Shown piece by piece: positions 24,615 to 32,762 of a DNA stretch of 64,000 nt; the first letter of the stretch is position 1; each line of letters begins with the position of its first letter. The notes below the pieces were generated by a model. It ran no database searches. It was not told the DNA's origin and saw only the letters and a list, made by a program, of their open reading frames with translations. Source of the DNA: Alkalibacterium subtropicum (GTDB lineage: Bacteria; Bacillota; Bacilli; Lactobacillales; Carnobacteriaceae_A); NCBI RefSeq assembly GCF_900112455.1, contig NZ_FOLT01000003.1:124001-188000 (forward strand). Reading direction: 5' to 3'. A program made the position numbers and the translations under genes.

Positions 24615-25514
24615 TCAATCGTTCAATTCTACTGAATGGCCGCCGAACTGATTACGCAGCGAAGCAACCACTTTCCCGCTGAACGTATCAGACTCCAGTG
24701 AGCGGTTCCGCATCATCAGTGACAAGGCAATGACCGGGGCAGCTGCCTCCAGTTCCATCGCTGTCTCGACGGTCCATTTCCCTTCGCCGGATGCATGAAC
24801 GATCCCTTTGATCTCTTTCAGTTTCGGATCGTCTGCGAAGGCATATTCCATGAGTTCCATCAGCCAGGAACGAATGACCGACCCGTTGTTCCATACTCTA
24901 GCGACTTCTTCGTGGTCGTAGTCAAAGGCACTTTTTTCGAGGATATCGAAGCCTTCCCCGATTGCCTGCATCATGCCGTACTCCACGCCATTGTGGACCA
25001 TCTTGAGGAAATGTCCGCTGCCGGATTTCCCGGTGTATAAGTACCCTTTGTCGACTGAGATGTCCTGGAAAACCTTTTCGATTTCTGCGACGACCTCCCT
25101 GTCACCGCCGACCATCGTACAGGCGCCTTCTCTGGCCCCTTCCATACCGCCGCTCGTGCCCACATCGACATAATGGATGCCAGACTCTTTCAGCCTTTCA
25201 TAGCGTCTCATCGTGTCTTTATATAATGCATTCCCGCCGTCCATCAGAATATCCCCGGCAGAAAGCAGCGGCGTGATATCGTTTACAAGACTTTCCGTGA
25301 TGTCTCCAGCCGGGACCATCATCCAGATGATTTTCCTTTCCGGCAAGTGATCCACGACCTCTTTTAGTGACGCGGCTCCTGTGGCACCCTTCCTTTCTGC
25401 TTCAGCAATCAGTGCCTCGTCGATATCGTACGCGACAACGTCATGATCGTGATCCAGCAAATTCAGTACCAGGTTCATGCCCATTTTTCCTAACCCACAA
25501 ATCGCTAATTTCAT
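24615..25514 (-). CDS. 6-phosphogluconate dehydrogenase, short (decarboxylating) form
   Basis: 299 residues, beginning MKLAICGLGKMGMNLVLNLL with the GxGxxG NAD(P) motif at 7-12. Substrate-site stretches DVGTSGGMEGAREGACTMVGG and KMVHNGVEYGMMQA follow. The length matches the short GntZ/YqeC-type enzymes rather than the roughly 470-residue Gnd. It oxidises 6-phosphogluconate to ribulose-5-phosphate. GGAGG lies ahead of the ATG; it is the first gene of the gluconate operon and divergent from the RpiR regulator. Confidence 0.93.
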   Translation of the reverse strand: MKLAICGLGKMGMNLVLNLLDHDHDVVAYDIDEALIAEAERKGATGAASLKEVVDHLPERKIIWMMVPAGDITESLVNDITPLLSAGDILMDGGNALYKDTMRRYERLKESGIHYVDVGTSGGMEGAREGACTMVGGDREVVAEIEKVFQDISVDKGYLYTGKSGSGHFLKMVHNGVEYGMMQAIGEGFDILEKSAFDYDHEEVARVWNNGSVIRSWLMELMEYAFADDPKLKEIKGIVHASGEGKWTVETAMELEAAAPVIALSLMMRNRSLESDTFSGKVVASLRNQFGGHSVELND

Positions 25515-25531
25515 TTTTCATCCTCCTTTAT

Positions 25532-25603
25532 GAAATATTTTTCTATGGTGTAAGTATACAAAAGAATTTTATTCCATGCAAGCCTTTTCAAGAAAAATAT
25601 TTC
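25532..25603. promoter_or_regulatory. Divergent gnt/rpiR control region with paired operators
   Basis: GAAATATTTTTC (25532-25543) and its exact reverse complement GAAAAATATTTC (25592-25603) bracket the gntZ promoter. That promoter is TTGCAT (25576-25581), 17 bp, TATACT (25553-25558) on the minus strand. The plus-strand rpiR gene has TATACT at 25623-25628 with the second operator overlapping its -35 position. The sites are the likely targets of the adjacent RpiR protein. Confidence 0.75.
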
Positions 25604-25655
25604 TTTTTTCTGTTTTTTACTTTATACTGGAAAAAACGACCTGAGAGGTGAGTGT

Positions 25656-26516
25656 ATGAATCAGTCTTTCCAGAATAAAAATACTCAGATGCGCATCCGA
25701 TCTATCTACTCTACTTTGAGCGACAAGGAACGTCTCATGGCGGATTTCATCCTGGAACATCCGGAAAAAATCATCCACGGGACGATCAACGAGATCGCTG
25801 AAGAATTGAACCTGGCCGACTCTACCGTCTTCCGCTTCACAAAGAAGCTCAGTTATAAAGGCTTTCAGGATCTGAAGATCTCTCTGGCCACAGAGTCGGT
25901 GAACGCGATGAAAGACGTGCATGAGAAGGTGTCTAAAAGTGATGATGAAAAAACGATCCTGGAAAAGGTCTTTTGTTCCAATATCAAGACCCTGCAGGAT
26001 ACGCTGGAAGTGATCGATGATATCGCTTTCGCCCGGGCCGTCGACACGATCCTGCATGCCAACAAGATCGAACTGTTCGGGTTCGGTGGTTCGAACGTCA
26101 TTGCGATGGATGGTTACCACAAATTCATCCGGACCGGTCTGACCGTCAGCGCTCAGACCGACTCCCATATGCAGCTGATCTCGGCGTCCCAGTTAACAGA
26201 AGGCGATGTCGCTGTCTTGATCTCGCATACGGGGCATTCCAAAGATATCCTGGAGATCCTGGAGACCGTCAAAGAGCAGCAGGTTGCGACCATCTGCATC
26301 ACCGGCTTCACCCAGTCCCCGCTCAGTCAGGGATCAGATATTTCTCTTTATACCTTGTCAGAAGAAACCGATTTCCGCTCGGAAGCGCTGGCCTCCCGCA
26401 TCGCCCAGCTGAGCATTTTAGATGCGTTGTACGTGAATGTCATGGCCTCGCTGGATGACAAAGGGCAGGCTTCTCTGCAGCATGTCAGAAAAGCGATCCA
26501 GAAGAAACGCCTGTAA
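25656..26516 (+). CDS. RpiR/MurR family regulator of gluconate genes
   Basis: 286 residues. The N-terminal HTH_6 domain (about 10-85) contains NEIAEELNLADSTVFRFTKKLSYKGFQDLK. The C-terminal SIS sugar-phosphate-binding domain (about 130-260) contains ELFGFGGSNVIAMD and VAVLISHTGHSKD. Such regulators sense a phosphosugar, here plausibly 6-phosphogluconate. GAGGTG precedes the ATG. The divergent arrangement with gntZ and the shared operator pair support local control. Confidence 0.93.
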   Translation: MNQSFQNKNTQMRIRSIYSTLSDKERLMADFILEHPEKIIHGTINEIAEELNLADSTVFRFTKKLSYKGFQDLKISLATESVNAMKDVHEKVSKSDDEKTILEKVFCSNIKTLQDTLEVIDDIAFARAVDTILHANKIELFGFGGSNVIAMDGYHKFIRTGLTVSAQTDSHMQLISASQLTEGDVAVLISHTGHSKDILEILETVKEQQVATICITGFTQSPLSQGSDISLYTLSEETDFRSEALASRIAQLSILDALYVNVMASLDDKGQASLQHVRKAIQKKRL

Positions 26517-26532
26517 AGTTTTTAGATATTGG

Positions 26533-26568
26533 AAAAGGCTTGAATCTCAAGGGATTCAAGCCTTTTTT
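26533..26568. terminator. Bidirectional terminator between rpiR and cinA
   Basis: AAGGCTTGAATC/GATTCAAGCCTT followed by T6 on the plus strand and by TTTTCC on the minus strand; the genes converge here. Confidence 0.92.
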
Positions 26569-26611
26569 GTCGGTTCGATGATGCTGCGGAAAAATATTTT
26601 TTTAGTGTAAA

Positions 26612-27856
26612 CTAGTTGACGGTGTCTTTCAAGAAAGCCAGTGCCTCATTTTTGAGCAGGTCTCTCAGTACCGCCTGCGGTTTTTCCGGCAGCGGAAACT
26701 GCTTCATTTTGACCGGTTTCCCTTTTATGAAGACGGCGATATAGCCAGTGCCGGACAATAGCTGGCCGGATGTGTTGGGCGTGATTTCAGCTGTGACGCT
26801 CAAGCCGATAGCAGTCTGGAATGTTTCCGCACATTGTTCAGCTGTCATTTTGGCCGCATCTGCTGCTGAAGCGTCAGACAGGTCCTCGAGACCGAGCTGG
26901 CTTTCTGTCATCTTGTCGTTCAGGGAGACCAGTCCACCTTCGAACACGGCAGACACGCCGGCCACACGTGTGAGCGAACTCATGACCAGCCCTGAAGTGA
27001 AGCCTTCTAAAATGCTCAAGGTCAGGTTCTTTTTTTTCAGCCGGTCGACGACATAGGTTTCGATCGTCTGGTCTTCCCCGTAGCCGATGAAGTGTTTGGA
27101 AAGGATCTCTTGGATCTCCTCCGCTGCTTTCTGGTTCATTCGGGCCGCTGTTTCGGCATCTTTGGCACTGGCAGTGAGGCGGATCGTGATGTGACGCGGC
27201 TTGGCGTACATGGCGATCGTGGGATTCGTCTGATTTTCGATTTTATCATTCAGAAGCGTCGCCACTTTCGACTCGCCGATCCCGTTGAAATTCATAAAGA
27301 GGGATTCAATGACGCCTTCGTCCTGTATGATTTCCTGAAGATAGGGTTTCACCTTGTTTTTCAGCATATGCGCCATTTCGTAAGGGACGCCCGGAAGCAG
27401 AAGGATGTGCTGCTTCGTTTCTTTATTTGTCTCCCGTACATAGGCGGATCCGCAGGCGAGCCCAGCCTCATTGAGCAGGGTCTGTCCGTGCTTGAATGTC
27501 AGGGCTTCGCGGTAGACTTTTTCGTCCGGTTCTGTGCCGCGCTTTTTGAACACGCCCTTTATGATATCCAGCTGTTTCTCATCTAAAACCAGCTCGTCGC
27601 CTAAAACATCGGCAGCGACTTGTTTAGTGATGTCGTCCTGCGTCGGCCCCAGTCCTCCTGTCAGGATGATGATATCGGACCGCTTTGATGCCAGTTCCAG
27701 CGCATCGCGCAGGCGGTCCGGGTTGTCCCCTACAGTCTGCTGGTAATAGGTCCCGAGGCCGAGGGTCAAGAGTTCCCGGGCGATCCTTCCGGCATTGGTG
27801 TCCACCACATAGCCCATTAGGAGCTCGGTGCCGACTGAAATGATTTCTGTTTTCAT
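26612..27856 (-). CDS. cinA: CinA-like protein (nicotinamide-nucleotide amidase / MoCF domain)
   Basis: 414 residues, full length. The N-terminal MoCF-like domain (1 to about 170) has ISVGTELLMGYVVDTNAGRIA and ILTGGLGPTQDD. The C-terminal CinA deamidase domain (about 255-410) has LTLSILEGFTSGLVMSSLTRV. CinA salvages NMN and is co-induced with competence in streptococci. GGAGA precedes the ATG. It ends at the shared terminator with rpiR. No recA follows here, unlike the streptococcal order. The usual amidase motif (often ESCTGG-like) reads EGFTSG, a variation worth noting. Confidence 0.95.
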   Translation of the reverse strand: MKTEIISVGTELLMGYVVDTNAGRIARELLTLGLGTYYQQTVGDNPDRLRDALELASKRSDIIILTGGLGPTQDDITKQVAADVLGDELVLDEKQLDIIKGVFKKRGTEPDEKVYREALTFKHGQTLLNEAGLACGSAYVRETNKETKQHILLLPGVPYEMAHMLKNKVKPYLQEIIQDEGVIESLFMNFNGIGESKVATLLNDKIENQTNPTIAMYAKPRHITIRLTASAKDAETAARMNQKAAEEIQEILSKHFIGYGEDQTIETYVVDRLKKKNLTLSILEGFTSGLVMSSLTRVAGVSAVFEGGLVSLNDKMTESQLGLEDLSDASAADAAKMTAEQCAETFQTAIGLSVTAEITPNTSGQLLSGTGYIAVFIKGKPVKMKQFPLPEKPQAVLRDLLKNEALAFLKDTVN

Positions 27857-27965
27857 AGCTGCTCTCCTCTACAAAGTGTTTCTTCTCTCCTTCATTGTAT
27901 CAGAAGTGAGGAGCTAAACGAATGCGTCCGGACTCTATTCTGCTTTTCGGGACAAACGTACCGTG

Positions 27966-28004
27966 ATTTTTTTCGAAAAAAGAAGTGCGCGGCTGCGCAC
28001 TTCT
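27966..28004 (-). terminator. Terminator of map
   Basis: GAAGTGCGC-ggct-GCGCACTTC with TTTTTTCG on the minus strand. Confidence 0.92.
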
Positions 28005-28030
28005 TCTGTATTCTATTTCATTGGGTCGGA

Positions 28031-28786
28031 CTATTCGCCTTCCTGTTTCGTCAGGATCCGCGGACCGTCTTTGGTGATCGCAATGGTGTGTTCGTACTGA
28101 CAGCTGAGTCCGCCGTCTTTGGTTCGGGCTGTCCAGCCGTTGCTGTCCATTTTTGAGCGCCATGTGCCGGTATTCACCATCGGTTCGATCGTGATGACGA
28201 GGCCTTCTTTCAGGCGTGAACCTTTGCCGGCTTGACCGTAATGCGGCACACTGGGTGCTTCGTGCAGGGTCGGGCCGATACCATGTCCGATAAATTCGCG
28301 GACGACCGCAAAGCCTTCTGCTTCAACATACGTCTGGATCGCATGACCGATGTCACCGATACGGTTACCCAGTTTGGCCGCTTCGATGCCTTTATATAAG
28401 GCTTCTCTCGTGACGTCCATCAGTTTCTTAAGTTCCGGCGTCGGTTCGCCGACACTGTAGCTCCAGCATGAATCGGCTAAAGCGCCGTTCAAATTGACGA
28501 CCATATCCACTTTGATCAGATCGCCCTGCTTCAGGACGTCTTCACGCGGGAAGCCGTGGCAGATCTCGTCGTTGACGCTGACACATGTCGAGTACTCGTA
28601 GCCTTCAAAGCCTTTCTGCTCCGCTGTCGCGCCGTATTTTTCCATCAGTTCTTCTACGTATTTTTCGATAGCCATGCCGGTAATGCCCGGTTTGATAAAA
28701 TCGCGCAGATGCTCATGGATCTTAGCCAGCACGTCACCGGCTTTGTCCATCGCTTCGATTTCGCGAGGTGATTTCAAGGTGATCAC
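28031..28786 (-). CDS. map: Methionine aminopeptidase, type I
   Basis: 251 residues starting (GTG) VITLKSPREIEAMDKAG. Removes N-terminal methionine from nascent proteins. Metal-site signatures are present: CHGFPREDVLKQGDLIKVDMVV, EFIGHGIGPTLHEAP and VITIEPMVNTG. The GTG start at 28784-28786 has GAAGGAGAA 6-8 nt upstream and gives the standard type I length; the longer frame lacks this. Monocistronic with its own terminator. Confidence 0.95.
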   Translation of the reverse strand: MITLKSPREIEAMDKAGDVLAKIHEHLRDFIKPGITGMAIEKYVEELMEKYGATAEQKGFEGYEYSTCVSVNDEICHGFPREDVLKQGDLIKVDMVVNLNGALADSCWSYSVGEPTPELKKLMDVTREALYKGIEAAKLGNRIGDIGHAIQTYVEAEGFAVVREFIGHGIGPTLHEAPSVPHYGQAGKGSRLKEGLVITIEPMVNTGTWRSKMDSNGWTARTKDGGLSCQYEHTIAITKDGPRILTKQEGE

Positions 28787-28883
28787 AAAACATTCTCCTT
28801 CACTATTCATTTCCCTTACTATTATAGCGAAAACCCCGGCTTTTAAAAACCTTTTTCTTGAAAAGAGTGATGTCAAGGATGAG

Positions 28884-29366
28884 CATACGCGCTGACGGCG
28901 CGTATGGACCGCCATTGAGGGTTGTGGGTTTGTGGGTTTGATGGTATTGGAAGAATATATTGAGGTCCGGCTTATTGGCGTTATTAGATCCAGTCGTATA
29001 GACCGAAGTTCAATGAATTCGGTCTATACGACTGTAATCCATTTATGAACACGCCGAAGTTTAGGTAGGTTCGGTCTATTCAAATCCAGGAGAATCATGT
29101 ATGAGCTGAAGATGACTCAGTTCGGTCCAACCAGTGAAACAGAATTTTTGAATAAGCCGAAGCTTCATCTCCTTCGGCTTATTGAGTGTAACTACCATTA
29201 TGAAAAGACCGAACATTAGAATGTTCGGTCTTTTCACGATCCTTTTCAAGATGAATAAACTGAAACTATCGCAGAACTGCTTTTTTATTATATTCATACG
29301 CGCTGAAAGCGTGTATGTTCAACTCTAAAAACTTATAATGTCGAAACTGGCCAGCCAGTTTCATCT
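28884..29366 (+). repeat. Composite hairpin array, family B, copy 2
   Basis: Fills the gap between map and the NERD gene. Cap hairpins CATACGCGC-loop-GCGCGTATG lie at both ends (28884-28906 and 29295-29317). Between them are perfect stems of 17 bp (28991-29034, arm CAGTCGTATAGACCGAA), 12 bp (29151-29183) and 15 bp (29202-29235, arm GAAAAGACCGAACAT), plus looser GCCGAA/TTCGGTC pairs. It closes with GAAACTGGCCAGCCAGTTTC (about 29341-29362), also found at the end of copy 3. No gene seen. Confidence 0.75.
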
Positions 29367-29397
29367 TATTGAAATAACGAAAGCTACTAATCATGCT

Positions 29398-30312
29398 TTA
29401 TACGTAATACACGTTGCTCGTCTTTCCTCTTTTTTCATACTGTTCAATCAGAACTGTCCTTACTTTCCTGTGATAGATTCTTCCTCCGCACCACTGATGG
29501 ATCTTTTTCACTGTTACTTTTTCATTAGGAAAAAGGAGTATGAATTCACTAATATGCGCCTCTAAGAGTTTATCGATTGTCATACTCAACGTACAGCGAC
29601 TGCAATACGCCCGGCGTTTAGTCAATTTAATTGAAGCACTGCTACATTTCGTGCAATATAGTTCTCGTTTCAAATCACCGATCTGATAATCAGGTAGATA
29701 TTTCTGATAAGGCACTTCCTCTCTATGTTCCTGCATTAATTTATTTGCCAAGTAACGGTGTTCTTTTGATAAGGTAAAGCTCTGTTGACTTATTCCTTTC
29801 AGGTATGTTTCTATCTGGTTTGGAAGAATAAAGGGATCCGATGGTTTTGCTAAATATAAAGAAAATGAGGGATTGATGAATACAACCGACGACTTCACAT
29901 TGAGACCTAAACCAAATTCTTTGATCATTTCTTTCATCAAGGCTTTTGACCGATTGATCTGACCAACAGGACTAACGATCTCCTGCCCCGTCACTGTCAG
30001 AAGTTGACCGGAAGTAAACTGATACTTTCCCTTATAATTCTTTATTTCATGAATATATAGGGTATCGGAAGTAATGAGGATACTGTCTACCTGAAAACTG
30101 TTTCCGCCACTGACCAGGAGTAAATCATTTAGTACAAGACAATCTGTTTTCAGATACTTTTTGACTAAAGAGTCAAAAAGTTCCTCTCCATCATACCCTT
30201 TTTCAAGATTCAGCAGATAATTCTTGTCTGACTCCGATAGATTCATACGTTTGTCCAATGCCTGAAGCCCTAATAGTAGTTTAGACTTATTTCTCTCTTT
30301 TAATATCAACAT
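29398..30312 (-). CDS. NERD domain protein with C-terminal zinc ribbon
   Basis: 304 residues. The NERD (nuclease-related) domain spans about 37-150. E44, D76 and E89-x-K91 (HEIKNYKG) give a PD-(D/E)xK-like site, so catalysis is possible. C220/C223 and C237/C240 (CTKC, CSRC) form a zinc ribbon. The C-terminal part (about 245-300) may bind nucleic acid. GGAGG lies 10 nt before the ATG. Codon use is visibly more AT-rich than the neighbours, and the gene sits between two direct copies of the family B array, which hints at acquisition. The role is unknown; defence or DNA processing is only a guess. Confidence 0.8.
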   Translation of the reverse strand: MLILKERNKSKLLLGLQALDKRMNLSESDKNYLLNLEKGYDGEELFDSLVKKYLKTDCLVLNDLLLVSGGNSFQVDSILITSDTLYIHEIKNYKGKYQFTSGQLLTVTGQEIVSPVGQINRSKALMKEMIKEFGLGLNVKSSVVFINPSFSLYLAKPSDPFILPNQIETYLKGISQQSFTLSKEHRYLANKLMQEHREEVPYQKYLPDYQIGDLKRELYCTKCSSASIKLTKRRAYCSRCTLSMTIDKLLEAHISEFILLFPNEKVTVKKIHQWCGGRIYHRKVRTVLIEQYEKRGKTSNVYYV

Positions 30313-30375
30313 TAGTTGATCACCTCCACTCTTAAATATTTACAAAAGAATGAAAAAATCACGAAATTAGTTTTT

Positions 30376-30785
30376 TTCAGCTTATTCAGATCAAATTAAT
30401 GTCACGACTAAACCGAACTTTTGTAACTTCGGTTTATACAAGCTAGTCTATAGCGTTGAACAGGCTGAATTTATAACAGGTTCGGTCTATTCAGATTCGA
30501 GCAAGTACCGTATACGCTGAATACGGAGCTGTTCAGTCTGTACAAAGGCATGCTAGAAATAAATGAGCCGAAGTAGGACCTACTTCGGCTCATTCTACAT
30601 AACTATTTCCATGATCAGACCGAACTTTCATATCTTCGGTTTTTATGTTCAAGTTTTACATTTGAATAAGCCGAACCGGCTGAAAAACCGTAAAACCGCT
30701 CTCTATAATGCCCATACGCGCCAAAAAGCGCGTATGTTCCGTCTGAACCTCTTGTAATGTTGAAACTGGCCAGGCCAGTTTCGTC
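30376..30785 (+). repeat. Composite hairpin array, family B, copy 3
   Basis: Direct-orientation relative of copy 2 on the other side of the NERD gene. Units follow the same order: ACCGAA/TTCGGTT, GCTGAA/TTCGGTCTATTC, a 16-bp perfect stem with a 1-nt centre (30562-30594, arm AATGAGCCGAAGTAGG), GACCGAAC/TTCGGTT and GAATAAGCCGAA. These are followed by the cap hairpin CATACGCGC.../GCGCGTATG (30713-30736) and GAAACTGGCCAGGCCAGTTT near 30763-30782. Confidence 0.75.
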
Positions 30786-30800
30786 CTCCCTGAACCCAAA

Positions 30801-30835
30801 ACAAAAAAGAAGCCTTCGACCGGGGTCGAAGGCTT
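30801..30835 (-). terminator. Terminator of the 206-aa membrane protein gene
   Basis: AAGCCTTCGACC/GGTCGAAGGCTT with TTTTTTG on the minus strand. Confidence 0.92.
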
Positions 30836-30852
30836 TCCATATGATAATAAGG

Positions 30853-31473
30853 TTATTCGTTGTCGTCGATGAATTCGAGGGTGTAGCCCTGGGTCTCGAA
30901 AAAGGTTTCGATGGCGTCGCGGCGGCGGGTGTTTTCTGGGATCATCACGATCATGTCTTCGGTCGTCTGATACCCGTCAAAAACCGGCAGACTGTCTGAA
31001 TGTATGCCGATGGGTTCCTCAGAATCTTCCGGCTGGAAATAGTCGTCTTCGGACATACCGTTGACTCTATAGGTCATCATGCTGTCCTGCGCCGCATATT
31101 CCACTGAGTCCATTTCGTTCATGAGTATCACATCATATTCGCCTGCAGAGAACTGTGCCAGGAAACGTTCGACCGATCGGCCATGAGGGGTAAAGGTTGC
31201 ATAAGCTGTTTCTTTGCGTCCCTCCGGCTGCATCAGTTCATTCAGTGCCTCCGTCAGCTGCTGCTCTTCTTCATAGTCGACTTCTGATGCCAGAACACCA
31301 AGGTGAAAGATCGTGACCGGTCGATTTATCCAGTCGACAAGCAAATAACCCGCAAAGAATAACCCTGACACCGCGATAATCACGTGCCAGCGATAATATC
31401 CCCACAGGTAATCCGCTTTTTCTTTTGGTGTATCGTTTGACTGCAGTATTTCTCTCACTTTCGTTTTTGCCAT
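30853..31473 (-). CDS. Single-pass membrane protein, unknown function
   Basis: 206 residues: a short basic cytoplasmic region, one helix at about 29-49 (WHVIIAVSGLFFAGYLLVDWI) and an acidic extracellular domain of about 155 residues ending FIDDNE. The ectodomain alternates strands and helices (IFHLGVLASEVDYEEEQQL; YDVILMNEMDSVEYAAQD), reminiscent of a small periplasmic-binding-like fold, but I do not recognise a family. GAGGA precedes the ATG. Monocistronic. Confidence 0.75.
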   Translation of the reverse strand: MAKTKVREILQSNDTPKEKADYLWGYYRWHVIIAVSGLFFAGYLLVDWINRPVTIFHLGVLASEVDYEEEQQLTEALNELMQPEGRKETAYATFTPHGRSVERFLAQFSAGEYDVILMNEMDSVEYAAQDSMMTYRVNGMSEDDYFQPEDSEEPIGIHSDSLPVFDGYQTTEDMIVMIPENTRRRDAIETFFETQGYTLEFIDDNE

Positions 31474-31728
31474 AAAAGACCGTCCTCTTGATTGATTTTT
31501 CTTCGCTCATTATCAAAATTTGTCGTGTTCGTTGAATCTTTATCTTAACTATTTTCCTCTCCTATTCTAGCATAGGGGGCAACGCTTATTCAATTGAGGA
31601 AATAGGTTTGATTTTTCTTTGAACAGTGAATTTTAATAAGAGGACGGTCCGTCTGGTAAGAAAGCCACTTCAGGAACCAGGGCCGGGTTTTAAGCCACTC
31701 CCTAGTTCTCACCTTGAGTATACTCCCT

Positions 31729-32637
31729 TTAATCCGCCTTGTCAGGTACAAAGACTTCCATATGCTGCTTAAATACTTTTAAATCGATCGGCAAATAATC
31801 CCCCTCGTCCCCGTCGACATTGGTTATGAGGGATTCGTACTTTTTCTCATCAGTAAGGGAGATCTCAGCCTCGGTAAACTTGCGGTAAAAGACTTCATCG
31901 TCTTCCGGGATTTTTCCGGAAAAAATCTTGGGAACGAGATTCACTTGCTGAGCTAGATTGTCTGCTTTGACTGCCAGGAGATGCAGATAGCCGTCGTCTT
32001 CGCTGGCCTCCGGGATCATGGTCGGAATACCGGCCACGGAATTGGTCAAAGCGATAACTACTAAAAAGGAATTCACTTCTGATACTTCCCCTTCGATATC
32101 GAACTGGAACGGGTAAACTTCCTTTTCAGACAAGGCTTTCAACCCTTCCATGATATAGGCAAAGGGACCCAGCTTGGTTTTTTCTTCCACCGGAACGGAA
32201 TGAACGGCCTCGGGGATCGACCCGATGGCCACGATATCGACAAAGTATTTCTGGTTGATCTTTCCGATATCGATGGCTTTCTTCCGGCGGTTCGTCAACT
32301 GTTTCACAGCCTTATCCGGATTCATCGGGATGCCCAAAACGCGCCCCAGGTCATTGACGGTACCCAATGGGATAAAGCCGAACGGCGGGCGATGCTCTTC
32401 TGGCGCGATGCCGTTGATACATTCGTTGACCGTGCCGTCTCCCCCTAAAGCATAGATCGCATCCACGTGCGCGCGAGCGGCTTCCCGGGCAAAGTCGGTG
32501 GCGTCGCCTTCTTTTTCCGTCCATCTCAGCTCCACTTCGTCATAAAGTTTTTCAAGTTCAGTCTGTACTTTCGGACCATACTCTTCTCCCTCGGCCCGCC
32601 CGCTTGACGGATTCACGATCACTACTGCTTTAGTCAT
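31729..32637 (-). CDS. Diacylglycerol kinase family lipid kinase (DagK/YegS type)
   Basis: 302 residues. VIVNPSSG (7-14), GGDGTVNE (65-72) and PLGTVNDLGR (90-99) are the nucleotide-binding and catalytic signature of the DAGK catalytic domain. The C-terminal beta-sandwich follows. In Bacillota DagK recycles diacylglycerol from lipoteichoic acid synthesis; YegS-like proteins with other substrates cannot be excluded. GGAGA precedes the ATG. Confidence 0.9.
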   Translation of the reverse strand: MTKAVVIVNPSSGRAEGEEYGPKVQTELEKLYDEVELRWTEKEGDATDFAREAARAHVDAIYALGGDGTVNECINGIAPEEHRPPFGFIPLGTVNDLGRVLGIPMNPDKAVKQLTNRRKKAIDIGKINQKYFVDIVAIGSIPEAVHSVPVEEKTKLGPFAYIMEGLKALSEKEVYPFQFDIEGEVSEVNSFLVVIALTNSVAGIPTMIPEASEDDGYLHLLAVKADNLAQQVNLVPKIFSGKIPEDDEVFYRKFTEAEISLTDEKKYESLITNVDGDEGDYLPIDLKVFKQHMEVFVPDKAD

Positions 32638-32705
32638 ATCATCAATCTCCTTTATGTAAACGTCCTTTTACTCTTACTATTTTACTGTAAAGTCTGTCGA
32701 TATGC

Positions 32706-32738
32706 GAAAAAATGGTCTCGAGCCCCCCGAGACCATTT
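32706..32738 (-). terminator. Terminator of the GH1 gene
   Basis: AAATGGTCTCG/CGAGACCATTT with TTTTTTCG on the minus strand. Confidence 0.92.
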
Positions 32739-32762
32739 CCTTTCTTCTATCATAAACCTTTA

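Noticed and set aside
19894-30785. Cap hairpins as ordinary Rho-independent terminators
   Set aside because: Most lack a T tract on either strand and several stand far from any gene end, so plain termination does not explain them. Some role at transcript ends is not excluded.
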